A DNA stretch of 64,000 bases from Enterococcus sp. BWR-S5 (GTDB taxonomy: Bacteria > Bacillota > Bacilli > Lactobacillales > Enterococcaceae): contig NZ_JADOEQ010000011.1 of the NCBI RefSeq assembly GCF_016745255.1, positions 62,001 through 126,000 of the forward strand, given 5' to 3'. Shown one piece after another: positions 46,061-56,654 of the stretch. The notes beneath the pieces were generated by a model that saw nothing but the letters and a program-made list of their open reading frames with translations, searched no databases and was not told the origin of the DNA. Both the position numbers and the translations under genes were made by a program. Position 1 is the stretch's first letter. Each line of letters opens with the position of its first letter.

Positions 46061-46450
46061 TTAAGAAAGCTCTGATTGATTTACACGCCAGCGTGAATAA
46101 GATTTACCCGGCAAAATCATAAAGACAAACATGATAATTGGACCAAATAACGGAATAAGATACAACAGAATCCACCAATTGCTTCGATTGGTGTCATGCA
46201 AACGGCGTGCTCGAACGGTGAAATTTGCCAGCCAAATTGCAAAAGACAGACCCATAAAAATAAACGCGTAGATATTCAGCTTGATAAACTCCTGTGTTTC
46301 AAAATTATAGTATTGGGAAATGTTCGTAATCATCCCATAGATAAACAGAACCAAGTAGTTCAATAGCTGAGGCCACCAATACTGCCCCCGTGTCGCTCTG
46401 GCATTCATTACCGTCATATTGCTCCAATATTCTTTATATGCTTCTATCAT
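46061..46450 (-). CDS. DUF805 domain membrane protein
   Basis: A 129-residue protein with four transmembrane helices. The DUF805 hallmarks are RGQYWWPQLLNYLV near residue 21, ARRLHDTNRSNWWILLYLIPLFGPII after the third helix, and the opening AYKEYWSN. The family is widespread and its function is unknown. GAGAGGAGAGGA precedes the ATG. Single gene with its own terminator. Confidence 0.87.
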   Translation of the reverse strand: MIEAYKEYWSNMTVMNARATRGQYWWPQLLNYLVLFIYGMITNISQYYNFETQEFIKLNIYAFIFMGLSFAIWLANFTVRARRLHDTNRSNWWILLYLIPLFGPIIMFVFMILPGKSYSRWRVNQSELS

Positions 46451-46624
46451 TTTAATCCTCTCCTCTCCATTAAATTATCCTCAATTTTATAAAACGATGC
46501 AATTGATAGGCTCAAGATAATGTTTAAAGAAGAGCAGCAGCACGTTAAGTTGGAAAAACAGATTGTTTCCCATCTACCGCGATAGCGGGTCATTACAGAT
46601 AGAATACTTCGGTAAGTTGATACA

Positions 46625-46663
46625 AAAATAGAAACCTGGAAGCATTATAGCTTGCAGGTTTCT
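46625..46663 (-). terminator. terminator of the PTS operon
   Basis: AGAAACCTG (46630-46638) pairs with CAGGTTTCT (46655-46663), with an inner AGC/GCT pair; on the minus strand ATTTTTG follows. Confidence 0.75.
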
Positions 46664-46696
46664 GCCCATTCTCGTTGTATAATCTTTCTTTCCTAA

Positions 46697-48565
<1,869 letters not shown>

Positions 48566-49495
48566 TTATCTATTTCGACTGGCCATTCTAAAATACGTAT
48601 ACGGCTTCCCTTTCAAAGAAATTGACAGCTGCATGACATTTTCAGGTGTCGTACAACCGGAAAAACCACCATCACCAATTGCATGGATATCCGCACCTGT
48701 TTCCTTCATCATCAACGCAATCATACGAATTGTATCCTGATCCGCACCTTCAACTGAGCTGTTTAAAAATGACATCGCCAACGTACCCGGCTTATAGCTA
48801 TGAACAAACTGAACCAATTCCTGAATCATATGCACACTGATTCCATGTCTTGAACCCGGTGCAGGCAAATCAATCACATCTGCTCCCGCATCTATCAACT
48901 CCTTGATAATTTCTTTAGCCTCTCGTTTTGCCAACGGGTCGCCTAATACCTTTTCATCGATTCCATCCTCCCACTTTCCTGAGAAAATCAGCAAGTCTTC
49001 ACCGACAAGCTCCCGTGCCCGCTTTGTCGAACGAATAATATCATCAATAGATGTCCCTGATCCCGGATTGCCGCCAAGGACAATAAAATCAGCACCTAAT
49101 TCTTTCGCTTTTAAGATGTGTTCATCTGTTGCCAACATTCCCTCTGCATCGTACAACTTCTTCTCTGTAATTTTATTTTTTCCCGGACAGCCAAGATAGA
49201 TGCCCACAGGAATATTGACTCTGCTTTTCAGCTCCGAAAGTGTTAGTCCCTGGAGCCCCGGATTATTACTGACTTCATTCAAATTAAAGGTATTCAGCAT
49301 TACCATATCTGCTCCAAATGCAGCCATCAATTCTGTATTCGTAACACCTCGAACCAATCCCTCACTGGCAAAAAGTAAATGCTGAGCCATTACTACTCTT
49401 CCCTCTGATTTGAAAATCGACCGCTTCAACTCTCTACCGGACATCTTCTCAAAATCACTTTTAGAAGCACTTATCAGTCTAACTACCTCACTCAT
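48566..49495 (-). CDS. DUF7916-like TIM-barrel protein of unknown reaction
   Basis: A 309-residue cytosolic protein that appears to be a (beta/alpha)8 barrel related to the group sometimes misnamed haloacid dehalogenase-like. Visible strand ends are GADMVMLNTFNLN, PVGIYLGCPG, GADFIVLGGNPGSGTSIDD, LLIFSGKWEDGID, GADVIDLPAPGSRHGI and ADIHAIGDGGFSGC. GGGAGGAACAG precedes the ATG, which overlaps the rpiB stop by 4 bases. In a PTS operon it may act on the sugar phosphate as an aldolase, isomerase or epimerase. I give no specific activity. Confidence 0.7.
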   Translation of the reverse strand: MSEVVRLISASKSDFEKMSGRELKRSIFKSEGRVVMAQHLLFASEGLVRGVTNTELMAAFGADMVMLNTFNLNEVSNNPGLQGLTLSELKSRVNIPVGIYLGCPGKNKITEKKLYDAEGMLATDEHILKAKELGADFIVLGGNPGSGTSIDDIIRSTKRARELVGEDLLIFSGKWEDGIDEKVLGDPLAKREAKEIIKELIDAGADVIDLPAPGSRHGISVHMIQELVQFVHSYKPGTLAMSFLNSSVEGADQDTIRMIALMMKETGADIHAIGDGGFSGCTTPENVMQLSISLKGKPYTYFRMASRNR

Positions 49496-49941
49496 ATCTG
49501 TTCCTCCCTTTCTACCTTTGCAATCATTTCAACGCGATTGGCATGACGACCACCTTCAAATGTTGCCGATAGCCACTCCCTGACAATCATTTTAGCCAAT
49601 TCAGAACCAACCACACGTGATCCAAAAGCCAAAATATTGGTATTATTATGCTCCTTTGATAGCTTTGCTGAATAAGGTTCGCTGCAGACCACCGCACGAA
49701 TTCCGTGAACTTTATTAGCTGTAATCGATATGCCGACACCTGTTCCGCAAATCAAGATACCACAGTCATAATGCTTAGAAGCAACTTCCTCCGCTACTTT
49801 TTTCCCGTATATCGGATAATCTGTTCTATCAGATGAATTTGGGCCAAAATCAGTCACCTCATGTCCCAGTTCTTTTAAATACTCTATAATTGCCGGCTTT
49901 AGCTCAAAACCGACATGATCACTACCAATTGCAATATTCAT
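49492..49941 (-). CDS. rpiB: RpiB/LacAB family sugar-phosphate isomerase
   Basis: A 149-residue isomerase. Catalytic Cys65 lies in GILICGTGVGISITANK, with His9 and Asp8 in GSDHVGFELK and TDYPIYG near residue 41. Family members interconvert ribose-5-phosphate and ribulose-5-phosphate, and some act on allose-6-phosphate. GAGGGGAG precedes the ATG. It lies between the epimerase and the TIM-barrel gene; the context favours a catabolic hexose or pentose phosphate rather than the housekeeping pentose pathway. The symbol denotes the family. Confidence 0.88.
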   Translation of the reverse strand: MNIAIGSDHVGFELKPAIIEYLKELGHEVTDFGPNSSDRTDYPIYGKKVAEEVASKHYDCGILICGTGVGISITANKVHGIRAVVCSEPYSAKLSKEHNNTNILAFGSRVVGSELAKMIVREWLSATFEGGRHANRVEMIAKVEREEQI

Positions 49942-50035
49942 CTCAATTCTCCCCTCTGATTATGTATTTCTAATTCTCTTTTATATTTTTCACAGTGCAT
50001 AAAACGAGTCTTCCATTACTATAATGATTTTCTTA

Positions 50036-50701
50036 TTATACATTGATTCTTGTCTGCTTCGTCTCTTGAATAATTTCTTTATAGGATTTTTCTTTCCCGA
50101 ATAACGTCGATGTTCCTAATACGAAGCCCGTTACACCAAGCTTAGAAAGCTCCACAATCTTCTCTGGAGAAATAGCACCATCCACCATCAGCTCAAACTC
50201 ATATTTTGATTTTACAGCAGCTAACTCCTCTAATTTTCCATTCACAAACTCAAGATATTTTTGACCGGCAAAACCGGGGTTAACCGTCATTACCATCACA
50301 TAATCTACCAAATATAACAGTTCCTTGATAGAAGCAACCGATGTACCGGGATTAATGGCAATACCGGGAATTTTTCCCAATGTACGAATTTTTTCCAATG
50401 TTCTGGTCGGCTGTTGATCGGCTTCTGGATGTATATAAATGATATCTGCGCCCATATTTGCAAACAGCTCAACATAATTTCCCGGATTGTTAATCATCAA
50501 ATGAACATCGACTTGCTTCTGTGTAGCCGATCGAACGAATTCAAAATCCTGAATCCCCATAGAAAAGTTAGGTACAAACGAGCCATCCATAATATCCATA
50601 TGAAAAATATCAACACCTGCTTTATCTAACAGCTTTACTTCTTCTTGTAATTTTGAAAAGTCCGCACACATCATTGAAGGACATAGTAATACGTCGTTCA
50701 T
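50036..50701 (-). CDS. Rpe/AlsE-like pentulose/hexulose-phosphate 3-epimerase
   Basis: A 221-residue TIM-barrel metalloenzyme. Signature strands are LLCPSMMCADFSKL, FHMDIMDGSFVPNFSMG (metal-binding His and catalytic Asp), DVHLMINNPGNYVE, VMVMTVNPGFAGQKYLE and ELMVDGAIS (second Asp), GFVLGTSTLFG. The MMCADF and MTVNPGFAGQ variants resemble AlsE more than housekeeping Rpe. With RpiB it could convert allose-6-phosphate via allulose-6-phosphate to fructose-6-phosphate. AAAGGAG precedes the ATG; first gene of the PTS operon. Confidence 0.87.
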   Translation of the reverse strand: MNDVLLCPSMMCADFSKLQEEVKLLDKAGVDIFHMDIMDGSFVPNFSMGIQDFEFVRSATQKQVDVHLMINNPGNYVELFANMGADIIYIHPEADQQPTRTLEKIRTLGKIPGIAINPGTSVASIKELLYLVDYVMVMTVNPGFAGQKYLEFVNGKLEELAAVKSKYEFELMVDGAISPEKIVELSKLGVTGFVLGTSTLFGKEKSYKEIIQETKQTRINV

Positions 50702-50717
50702 AATAAAATCTCCTTTC

Positions 50718-50733
50718 GAGTAAACGATTACTC
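50718..50733. promoter_or_regulatory. LacI-family operator 1
   Basis: GAGTAAACGATTACTC, a near-perfect palindrome centred on CG, just upstream of the epimerase ribosome binding site. Confidence 0.75.
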
Positions 50734-50763
50734 AAGCGAATAAAAAAATAACTCAGTAATTTT

Positions 50764-50779
50764 GAGTAATCGTTTTCCT
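50764..50779. promoter_or_regulatory. LacI-family operator 2
   Basis: GAGTAATCGTTTTCCT keeps the left arm and CG centre of operators 1 and 3; it lies downstream of the -10 of the PTS operon promoter. Confidence 0.55.
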
Positions 50780-50791
50780 TTTTTCGAGTTA

Positions 50792-50820
50792 AATATAGCA
50801 CCTTATCTTTTTATTGTCAA
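50792..50820 (-). promoter_or_regulatory. promoter of the PTS-rpiB operon
   Basis: Minus strand TTGACA (50820-50815) and TATATT (50797-50792) are 17 bp apart. Confidence 0.82.
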
Positions 50821-50891
50821 TAAAAATTTATTTTTTTCTGCTTGATTAATAAAATGAAACATGGGAAAATAAAGAAAATATAGAAGAAAAT

Positions 50892-50907
50892 GAGTTATCG
50901 TTTACTC
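50892..50907. promoter_or_regulatory. LacI-family operator 3
   Basis: GAGTTATCGTTTACTC has the same CG-centred palindrome and lies 17 bases before the lacI-type start codon, fitting autoregulation and looping with operators 1 and 2. Confidence 0.75.
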
Positions 50908-50923
50908 AGAAAGGTTCCTGACA

Positions 50924-51934
50924 ATGAAAAAGGTTTCTATAAAGGATATTGCCCAATTGAGCGGCGTCTCTGTTGCAACAGTTTCACGCGTAATAAACAA
51001 TAATGGTCGTTTTTCCGAGGAAACACGAAAAAAAGTGTTAGATGTCATCAAAGAAACGGGCTATCAAATGAACTTCAGCGCTAAAAGTCTGCGAATGAAA
51101 AAATCCTTTTCAATTGGTGTTCTTGTCCCGGATATCAGTAATTATTTTTTCTCAGATGTGGTTCAACAAATTGAAGAAATCTTATTTGAAAAGGATTACT
51201 CTACAATCATCTGTAATACTGCACGAAATGCTGACAAAGAAGCTGCTTACTTACAGATGCTTGAAAGTAAGATGATTGATGGCCTTATTGTTATTTCAGG
51301 AGCAGATGAATTCGGCTTTGACTACAGTAAATCGGAAAAAGACATTCCTTATATTTGTATTGATCGAGAACCAAAAAATAGTGAACAGACGATTTTTATT
51401 TCATCCAATCACTATCAAGGCGCGTTTGAAGCTGCCGAAGCGCTGATTCATTCCGGTAGTAAGCAACCGATAATTGCTATGCACAAAAGAGCCTCCTCTT
51501 CTGCAAAGGAGCGCTTCAAAGGCTTCAAGGATGCATTAAAAAAGAATAACATCGTCTTTGATGCAAAAAAAAATCAGCTATTACTAAATAGCGACAACTC
51601 CTATTCAGACACGTTAACAGCTTTCTTAAATCGTGTACCAGAGGTGGACGGCATTTTTGCAATCAATGATAATATCGCAATGGAGCTGTTACTGGAATTG
51701 CGAAGAGCAGGAAAACACATACCGAAGGATATCAAAGTGATTGGCTTTGATAATACGCCACAAACAAAGTATTCAACGCCTAGTCTCTCTTCAGTAAAGC
51801 AAAACACTCAAGGTATTGCTAATAATGCAGTGGAAAGCTTATTAGAGCTGATTAACCATCCTCATTCTGATAAAAAGGGCCAGTCCATTCTTCTGCCCGT
51901 CGAATTAATTCTTCGAGAATCCATTAACACTTGA
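50924..51934 (+). CDS. LacI family transcriptional regulator of the PTS operon
   Basis: A 336-residue regulator. The LacI helix-turn-helix is VSIKDIAQLSGVSVATVSRVINNNGRFSEETRKKV with the hinge helix YQMNFSAKSLRMKKS, followed by a sugar-binding domain (SIGVLVPDISNYFFSDVVQQIEEIL, DGIFAINDNIAMELL, DIKVIGFDNTP). AAAGG precedes the ATG. It diverges from the PTS operon, and three similar CG-centred operators lie in the gap. It probably represses the operon until a sugar or sugar phosphate binds. Confidence 0.93.
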   Translation: MKKVSIKDIAQLSGVSVATVSRVINNNGRFSEETRKKVLDVIKETGYQMNFSAKSLRMKKSFSIGVLVPDISNYFFSDVVQQIEEILFEKDYSTIICNTARNADKEAAYLQMLESKMIDGLIVISGADEFGFDYSKSEKDIPYICIDREPKNSEQTIFISSNHYQGAFEAAEALIHSGSKQPIIAMHKRASSSAKERFKGFKDALKKNNIVFDAKKNQLLLNSDNSYSDTLTAFLNRVPEVDGIFAINDNIAMELLLELRRAGKHIPKDIKVIGFDNTPQTKYSTPSLSSVKQNTQGIANNAVESLLELINHPHSDKKGQSILLPVELILRESINT

Positions 51935-51956
51935 AAGTGAATCGCCATTTGAAAAT

Positions 51957-51987
51957 AAAAAAACGGAGGCTGCGGCCTCCGTTTTTC
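51957..51987. terminator. bidirectional terminator
   Basis: AAACGGAGGC (51961-51970) pairs with GCCTCCGTTT over a TGCG loop, with A and T runs on either side. It serves the lacI-type gene and the convergent abgT-type gene. Confidence 0.92.
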
Positions 51988-51998
51988 TGTCTATTCAT

Positions 51999-53519
51999 TT
52001 AAATCCCAAACGGTAACCCTGTCAGCATCCAACCTAAGAAGAAGATTGTCCAGCCAACCAGAACACTTAAGGAATACGGTGTCATAATCGACATCAAATC
52101 ACCAATCTCAAATTTCGGTGAATATTTCTTCGCAGCAATCAGCACAACCCCCATATAAGTCATCAGCGGTGTGATAATATTGGTAGAAGAATCGGCTAAA
52201 CGATAAGCCGCTTGAATCACATCAGGCTTCAAGCTGCCATTCGATGCACTGTCTAACATTACGATAAAGATTGGCGCAAGCAGTGTCCATTTCGCACTGG
52301 CTGAGCCCATAAACAGATTGATAAATGCCGACAACAGGATAAACAGCAGAATCAAAACAAAATCATTTTGAATGTTCAAGCTAATTAGTCCTTGCGCCCC
52401 ATGGTTGGCAATAAACTTGTCTAATCCTGAATAAGAGAAAATAGCCAGGAAATTACCGGCAAAAATGGCAAAGACCATGATATAAGCCATATCCATCATT
52501 GCTTTTGTTGTCACTTGAATGTACTCTTTCCCTGAAGTAATTGCGCCAACCGTACGGCCATAAGCAATAGAAGGAAACAAGAAAAGGCAGATCATAATAA
52601 CAATGATATTATCCAAAATCGGATTAAAGGTTTTAATGGTTCCTGCCTCATCAATCACAGACTCATAGCTTTGCAGGATACCTGTGAAATACATAACAAC
52701 AAATACGGCAATCACTACTAATAAAGCAATTCCAGCAGCTCTTAAACCTCTCCGCTCCTTGTCAGTCAATTCACCAACCTCGATTGCATCTTCTTTCGGA
52801 ATCACGATTTCATGATGTTGTGCACGTTTCTCGATAAAACGATTTGTCACAACAGTCAATAGAACGGTTAAAAAGAAGGTTGATACAATCATAAATACCA
52901 AGTTCATCGTCACTGCATTAAACTCGAATTTTTGTCCCATTGTTTCTTCAACTACGTTTTGAGTAATGGCACCTAACAGTCCATCACCAGGTGTAGGGAT
53001 TAACGCAGCCCCAAAGCCGGCAGATACTGAAGCGAAGGCCGCACAAATACCAATCAGGGGATTTTTACCTAACCCGGCATACAACGCACCTGCTAAAGGC
53101 ACCAGCACAACATAGCCTGCATCTGATGCAATAGATGAGTTGATTCCTACAAAAACAATAACCGGAAGAATGTATTTCTCCGGTGTGGAATGTCCAACTT
53201 TCTTGATGATCGTTCCCAGCAGCCCGATTTTCTCCGCAAAGCCAAAACCGATAACACCAACTATAACGATTCCCAGCGGCGGATAAGAACGGAAGTTTTC
53301 AATGATATTGTACAACAGCCATCTGATTCCTTCAAAAGACAGCAGATTTTTTACTTCGTATGTGGTTCCTTCCTGCACTCCTGCGTACTCTCCTTGAGCG
53401 ATAAAACTGATAATAATAATAATACCTATCAAGATAAGAAATAGTAAATTTGACTCTGGTAATGCTGCACCAATTCGTTCAACTAACCCTTTTTTCATTT
53501 TTCCATTTTTATTTTTCAT
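51999..53519 (-). CDS. AbgT family transporter (p-aminobenzoyl-glutamate type)
   Basis: A 506-residue membrane transporter with about eleven helices and two hairpins. Family features are GLVERIGAALPESNLLFLILI at the start, PPLGIVIVGVIGFGFAEKIGLL, VGINSSIASDAGYVVLVPLAGALY and FMGSASAKWTLLAPIFIVMLDSA near the end. AbgT proteins import p-aminobenzoyl-glutamate or export antimetabolites such as sulfonamides. ATG 53519 follows GGAGGC; an upstream extension to 53621 has no such site. It stands alone, without the abgAB hydrolase genes. Confidence 0.9.
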   Translation of the reverse strand: MKNKNGKMKKGLVERIGAALPESNLLFLILIGIIIIISFIAQGEYAGVQEGTTYEVKNLLSFEGIRWLLYNIIENFRSYPPLGIVIVGVIGFGFAEKIGLLGTIIKKVGHSTPEKYILPVIVFVGINSSIASDAGYVVLVPLAGALYAGLGKNPLIGICAAFASVSAGFGAALIPTPGDGLLGAITQNVVEETMGQKFEFNAVTMNLVFMIVSTFFLTVLLTVVTNRFIEKRAQHHEIVIPKEDAIEVGELTDKERRGLRAAGIALLVVIAVFVVMYFTGILQSYESVIDEAGTIKTFNPILDNIIVIMICLFLFPSIAYGRTVGAITSGKEYIQVTTKAMMDMAYIMVFAIFAGNFLAIFSYSGLDKFIANHGAQGLISLNIQNDFVLILLFILLSAFINLFMGSASAKWTLLAPIFIVMLDSASNGSLKPDVIQAAYRLADSSTNIITPLMTYMGVVLIAAKKYSPKFEIGDLMSIMTPYSLSVLVGWTIFFLGWMLTGLPFGI

Positions 53520-53684
53520 AGATAGCCTCCAATTAAAAGATAGGCTTATTCTATCATAGTGACAAATTTCATACATTACATATCTAAGAAAATTCTGTGA
53601 GGGGACTATTAAAATTGCCATTTCATTAGATATAGATTAAAAAAATATCCGCCATTTTGTGTTCACTTTCTTTCCTATTTGCAT

Positions 53685-53733
53685 CAAAAAAAGAGTGACC
53701 ATGCCCTATAAATCAGCATCCTCACTCAAAAAA
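53685..53733 (-). terminator. terminator of the histidine kinase operon
   Basis: Minus strand GAGTGA-GG-ATGC pairs with GCAT-GG-TCACTC (53727 to 53693), followed by seven T. Confidence 0.8.
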
Positions 53734-53737
53734 ACGA

Positions 53738-54871
53738 TTAAAAGCTTATATTCACTTTTGTTTGCTTATCATCTGAATGAATAGTTATCTTGCCATGATG
53801 GAGCAAAACAATTTGCCGACAAATCAAGAAGCCTTGACCGGAGCCTTCATATTCAGATACAGAGAGCTTTTTGCCGCGATTCATTTTTTTCAGCTGACTA
53901 TCGGAAATGCGCTTCCCTGCATTGACAAGCTCAAGCTCTTTTCCAGAAATTGTTAGCTGTACTATTTCGTTTCCAGCAGCTTTGAAGGCATTATCTAAAA
54001 GATTATCGAATAGACGCAACAATAGCACGCGATTCCCCCTAAGCTCTTTTTCTCCGGAAATAGATAACTGCAGCTTTGGGTATTTATGGCTGAGGTTTTG
54101 GAATAGCTCACTCACATAGAACTGCTCCATTTTGATGGTGCCATCCGTCAAGTCTCCCATGATTAATAGCTGTTCGATGACCTCCTGCAGCTGCTGCGCT
54201 TCTTGAAATATCTCCTGACTCATCGTCGTCTTTTCTTCCTCTGTTGTTTTCAAACGCATCAAATATTCTGAATAGCCTGAAATAAGCGTTAACGGCGTTC
54301 GCAGCTCATGAGCAAGATTTTGAACAGGTCGATAAATCTTCTTCATTTGCCAATAAATAACGCCACTCAAAAAAATGGAGAAAAGAATACCAAACAGAAG
54401 GCTGTAGCGGATGCGCTGGTTCTGTTCTAAATAGACGGAAGAACTGTCTTTGATAAAAAACACCTCAAACGTTTCTTCACCTATTTCTTTGGTTTCAATA
54501 TAGAGAAGATAAGTTTTTTCGTTCCTCTTTTTAACTGAAAGTCTGTCCATCGTATAACTCTTCTCTTCCTCCAGAAAAACATCCTTTGGGATCGAAGAAA
54601 AAAGTGTTCCGTCACGATTATTAGCTACTTGAAAATAGAACTGCTGCTGCTCGTTTATTACCTGTACGAGTTCCTGAGTATGGCTTGAGGCAAACTCCTC
54701 AGTTACCCTCTCAATAAGGAAATCACTTTCTCCTCTTAATTGTTTAAATAGTGCGACATCCTTAGTCAGTGATTGTTGAAAGCTATAGCTGACAAAGGCA
54801 AACAGCCCTGTGAACAAGAGTATTTGAAACAGCAATACCACAAAGAAAAAATTCTTTTTCCATAGCTGCAT
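53738..54871 (-). CDS. sensor histidine kinase
   Basis: A 377-residue membrane kinase with two transmembrane helices (about 8-32 and 156-176) enclosing an extracellular sensor domain of about 125 residues. The H-box is NLAHELRTPLTLISGYSEYL with His188. The ATPase domain is short: N-box RLFDNLLDNAFKAA, a weak G1 region (ELVNAGKRI with Asn for Asp) and G2 EGSGQGFLICRQIV. The ATG follows the response-regulator stop directly. Kinases of this compact type sense envelope signals; its partner exported protein is encoded two genes upstream. Confidence 0.92.
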   Translation of the reverse strand: MQLWKKNFFFVVLLFQILLFTGLFAFVSYSFQQSLTKDVALFKQLRGESDFLIERVTEEFASSHTQELVQVINEQQQFYFQVANNRDGTLFSSIPKDVFLEEEKSYTMDRLSVKKRNEKTYLLYIETKEIGEETFEVFFIKDSSSVYLEQNQRIRYSLLFGILFSIFLSGVIYWQMKKIYRPVQNLAHELRTPLTLISGYSEYLMRLKTTEEEKTTMSQEIFQEAQQLQEVIEQLLIMGDLTDGTIKMEQFYVSELFQNLSHKYPKLQLSISGEKELRGNRVLLLRLFDNLLDNAFKAAGNEIVQLTISGKELELVNAGKRISDSQLKKMNRGKKLSVSEYEGSGQGFLICRQIVLLHHGKITIHSDDKQTKVNISF

Positions 54872-55522
54872 TTACTCCACTTCCAATCTGTAGCCCAGTT
54901 TAAAAACGGTTTTCAACTGCTCATCCAACTGCAGTTTTTTTCGAAGCCGCTGAACATGGACGTCCACAGTGCGCACATCACCACTGTAATCAAATCCCCA
55001 TGCCAGTTGCAATAGTTGTTCTCTCGTCAATGCCATATTTTTGTGACGAATGAAAACCTCCAACAGACTAAACTCCTGAGGCTTCAAGTCAATCGTGCCT
55101 CCATTCAATTTGACCGTATATTTTTCAAAGTTCACAGTCAGATTACGCCACTTGAAAACTTCCTCCTCAGAATCAAAACGCCGTAGGACAACTTGAACAC
55201 GGGCAATCAATTCGTCTAAAGCAAAGGGTTTTACGATATAATCCTCCGCCCCACTGTTTAATCCATGAATACGATCTTCAATAGCCGAGCGGGCGGTCAA
55301 ATAGATAACCGGAATATCTTTCATGCTTTTGATTAGAGAGAAGCCATCCGTATCTGGCAGCTGGATATCCAAAATAATCAAATCAACTGTTTCCTTTTGT
55401 AAAACGGCAAGAGCCTCCATGCCATAATAAGCCTGGAGGCAGCTGTAGCCGACAGCCGTTAAGCTGCTGAATATCAGCTTGTTGATTTTCACTTCATCTT
55501 CAACGATCAAAATAGTTTTCAT
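54872..55522 (-). CDS. OmpR/PhoB family response regulator
   Basis: A 216-residue regulator with receiver Asp9, phospho-acceptor Asp52 in LIILDIQLPDTDG, the switch Thr in VIYLTARSAIEDRI and Lys in IVKPFALDELIARVQ. The winged helix has DLKPQEFSLLEVFIRHKNMALTREQLL and the recognition helix VRTVDVHVQRLRKKL. AGGAAGAG precedes the ATG. It forms a two-component system with the kinase that follows. Confidence 0.94.
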   Translation of the reverse strand: MKTILIVEDEVKINKLIFSSLTAVGYSCLQAYYGMEALAVLQKETVDLIILDIQLPDTDGFSLIKSMKDIPVIYLTARSAIEDRIHGLNSGAEDYIVKPFALDELIARVQVVLRRFDSEEEVFKWRNLTVNFEKYTVKLNGGTIDLKPQEFSLLEVFIRHKNMALTREQLLQLAWGFDYSGDVRTVDVHVQRLRKKLQLDEQLKTVFKLGYRLEVE

Positions 55523-55541
55523 TTACTCTTCCTTTTTCTGT

Positions 55542-56150
55542 CTATTCCGGATGATCGGATAACTCAAACAGCTTCTGATCAATCTCCATAATGATTTCCG
55601 GGCTCAAGTCGCGGATTTTTCCATCCGGATCTATACCATGTTTTACACAGATTTCAACAATCGGCGTTTCAGAATCAATCTCGTCGGATAGCGCAGCTAC
55701 ATCACCGGAAAGTGTTTCTAGGGAATAAGCAAAGTCTCCGTTTTCTCCGAGAACAACCTCTCCATCTTCTTTCTGTTCATTTCTGGCAAGGATTGGCTGA
55801 TTCCCATTCTCATAAAATGAAGCCAAAGCTACAAGATAATTAAACTGTTCTCCCTTGACCTCATTCATTTTAGTTTGATTGGCATCAAGTGTATATTTTT
55901 CCTCAAAATCTGCTGCAATCCGCGGATCATAGTTCAAAAAATCAACATAATATTCTCGTACCGACATTTTTTCGATTCGTTCAAATTCCTGTTGTGCTTT
56001 CTCTATCGCTTCTTCTATGTCTTCTTCATTGGAAGCCGCAACAATAGATTCCTCTGATAGATTTTGGGCAAGCGTGATTCCCCCAAAAAACAACCCGCAG
56101 ATTACCACAGTTGCAATAATCAATTTTTTCCAAAGTCCAATTTTTTTCAT
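55542..56150 (-). CDS. exported protein of unknown function, first gene of the two-component operon
   Basis: A 202-residue protein with an N-terminal hydrophobic segment (LIIATVVICGLFFGGITLA) that serves as signal peptide or anchor, followed by an acidic, helical outer domain with a coiled-coil-like stretch EEDIEEAIEKAQQEFERIEK and DPRIAADFEEKYTLDANQTK. No known domain was recognised. ATG 56150 follows AAGGAGG; an ATG at 56168 lies before that site. It is 20 bases upstream of the response regulator gene and may be a ligand, accessory sensor or output of the system. Confidence 0.75.
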   Translation of the reverse strand: MKKIGLWKKLIIATVVICGLFFGGITLAQNLSEESIVAASNEEDIEEAIEKAQQEFERIEKMSVREYYVDFLNYDPRIAADFEEKYTLDANQTKMNEVKGEQFNYLVALASFYENGNQPILARNEQKEDGEVVLGENGDFAYSLETLSGDVAALSDEIDSETPIVEICVKHGIDPDGKIRDLSPEIIMEIDQKLFELSDHPE

Positions 56151-56265
56151 AAGCTTTTCCTCCTTCATTCTTACAGTACCATTCTTTTAACAGCATATTT
56201 CGATCGTTGCTTTTTTATCAGCAACCAACTTGTTGATACTCTAAGAATAGCGGACAGTTATTGCC

Positions 56266-56281
56266 AAGTTGTAAACAACTT
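56266..56281. promoter_or_regulatory. palindrome upstream of the two-component operon
   Basis: AAGTTGTAAACAACTT is a perfect 7-2-7 palindrome about 115 bases before the exported-protein start; CAACTTGTTG at 56226-56235 is a related half. Possible operator. A minus-strand TTGGCA-N18-TAGAGT promoter lies between. Confidence 0.4.
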
Positions 56282-56361
56282 TTATTTTGGTTAGTTGAAT
56301 TTATTTTTTTCATTTTTTCTCTTTCAAGTTATCCAGTTGCACCAGCATCCAGATACCTTTT

Positions 56362-56390
56362 TTGACTTATTATTATGATTTGAGTATATC
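56362..56390 (+). promoter_or_regulatory. promoter far upstream of the ArsR-type regulator gene
   Basis: TTGACT (56362-56367) and TATATC (56385-56390) are 17 bp apart. The first good start codon is at 56655, so the leader would be about 260 bases. I saw no known riboswitch or open frame in it; a second -10-like TATACT stands at 56552. Confidence 0.6.
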
Positions 56391-56654
56391 ATGATAGAGA
56401 GTGCTCCTGAACAGTGATTCGCTGATTCTTTTCTTTCAATCAATTATTTACGATTCAGAAGTCAAAGCATAGAAACTCTCTTATTACCTGCTACATTTCT
56501 GTCTCCATTTCATACTACCATTTGTCTGTCGTAATATTCAGAGAAATCCTTTATACTTTATATAGAAAGATGCCTGTGCTTGGTACTATATAAGGTACAG
56601 GACAATGACACGCGGAAAACAGCTCTACAAGCCGCTGCAGGAGTGAATTTACCA

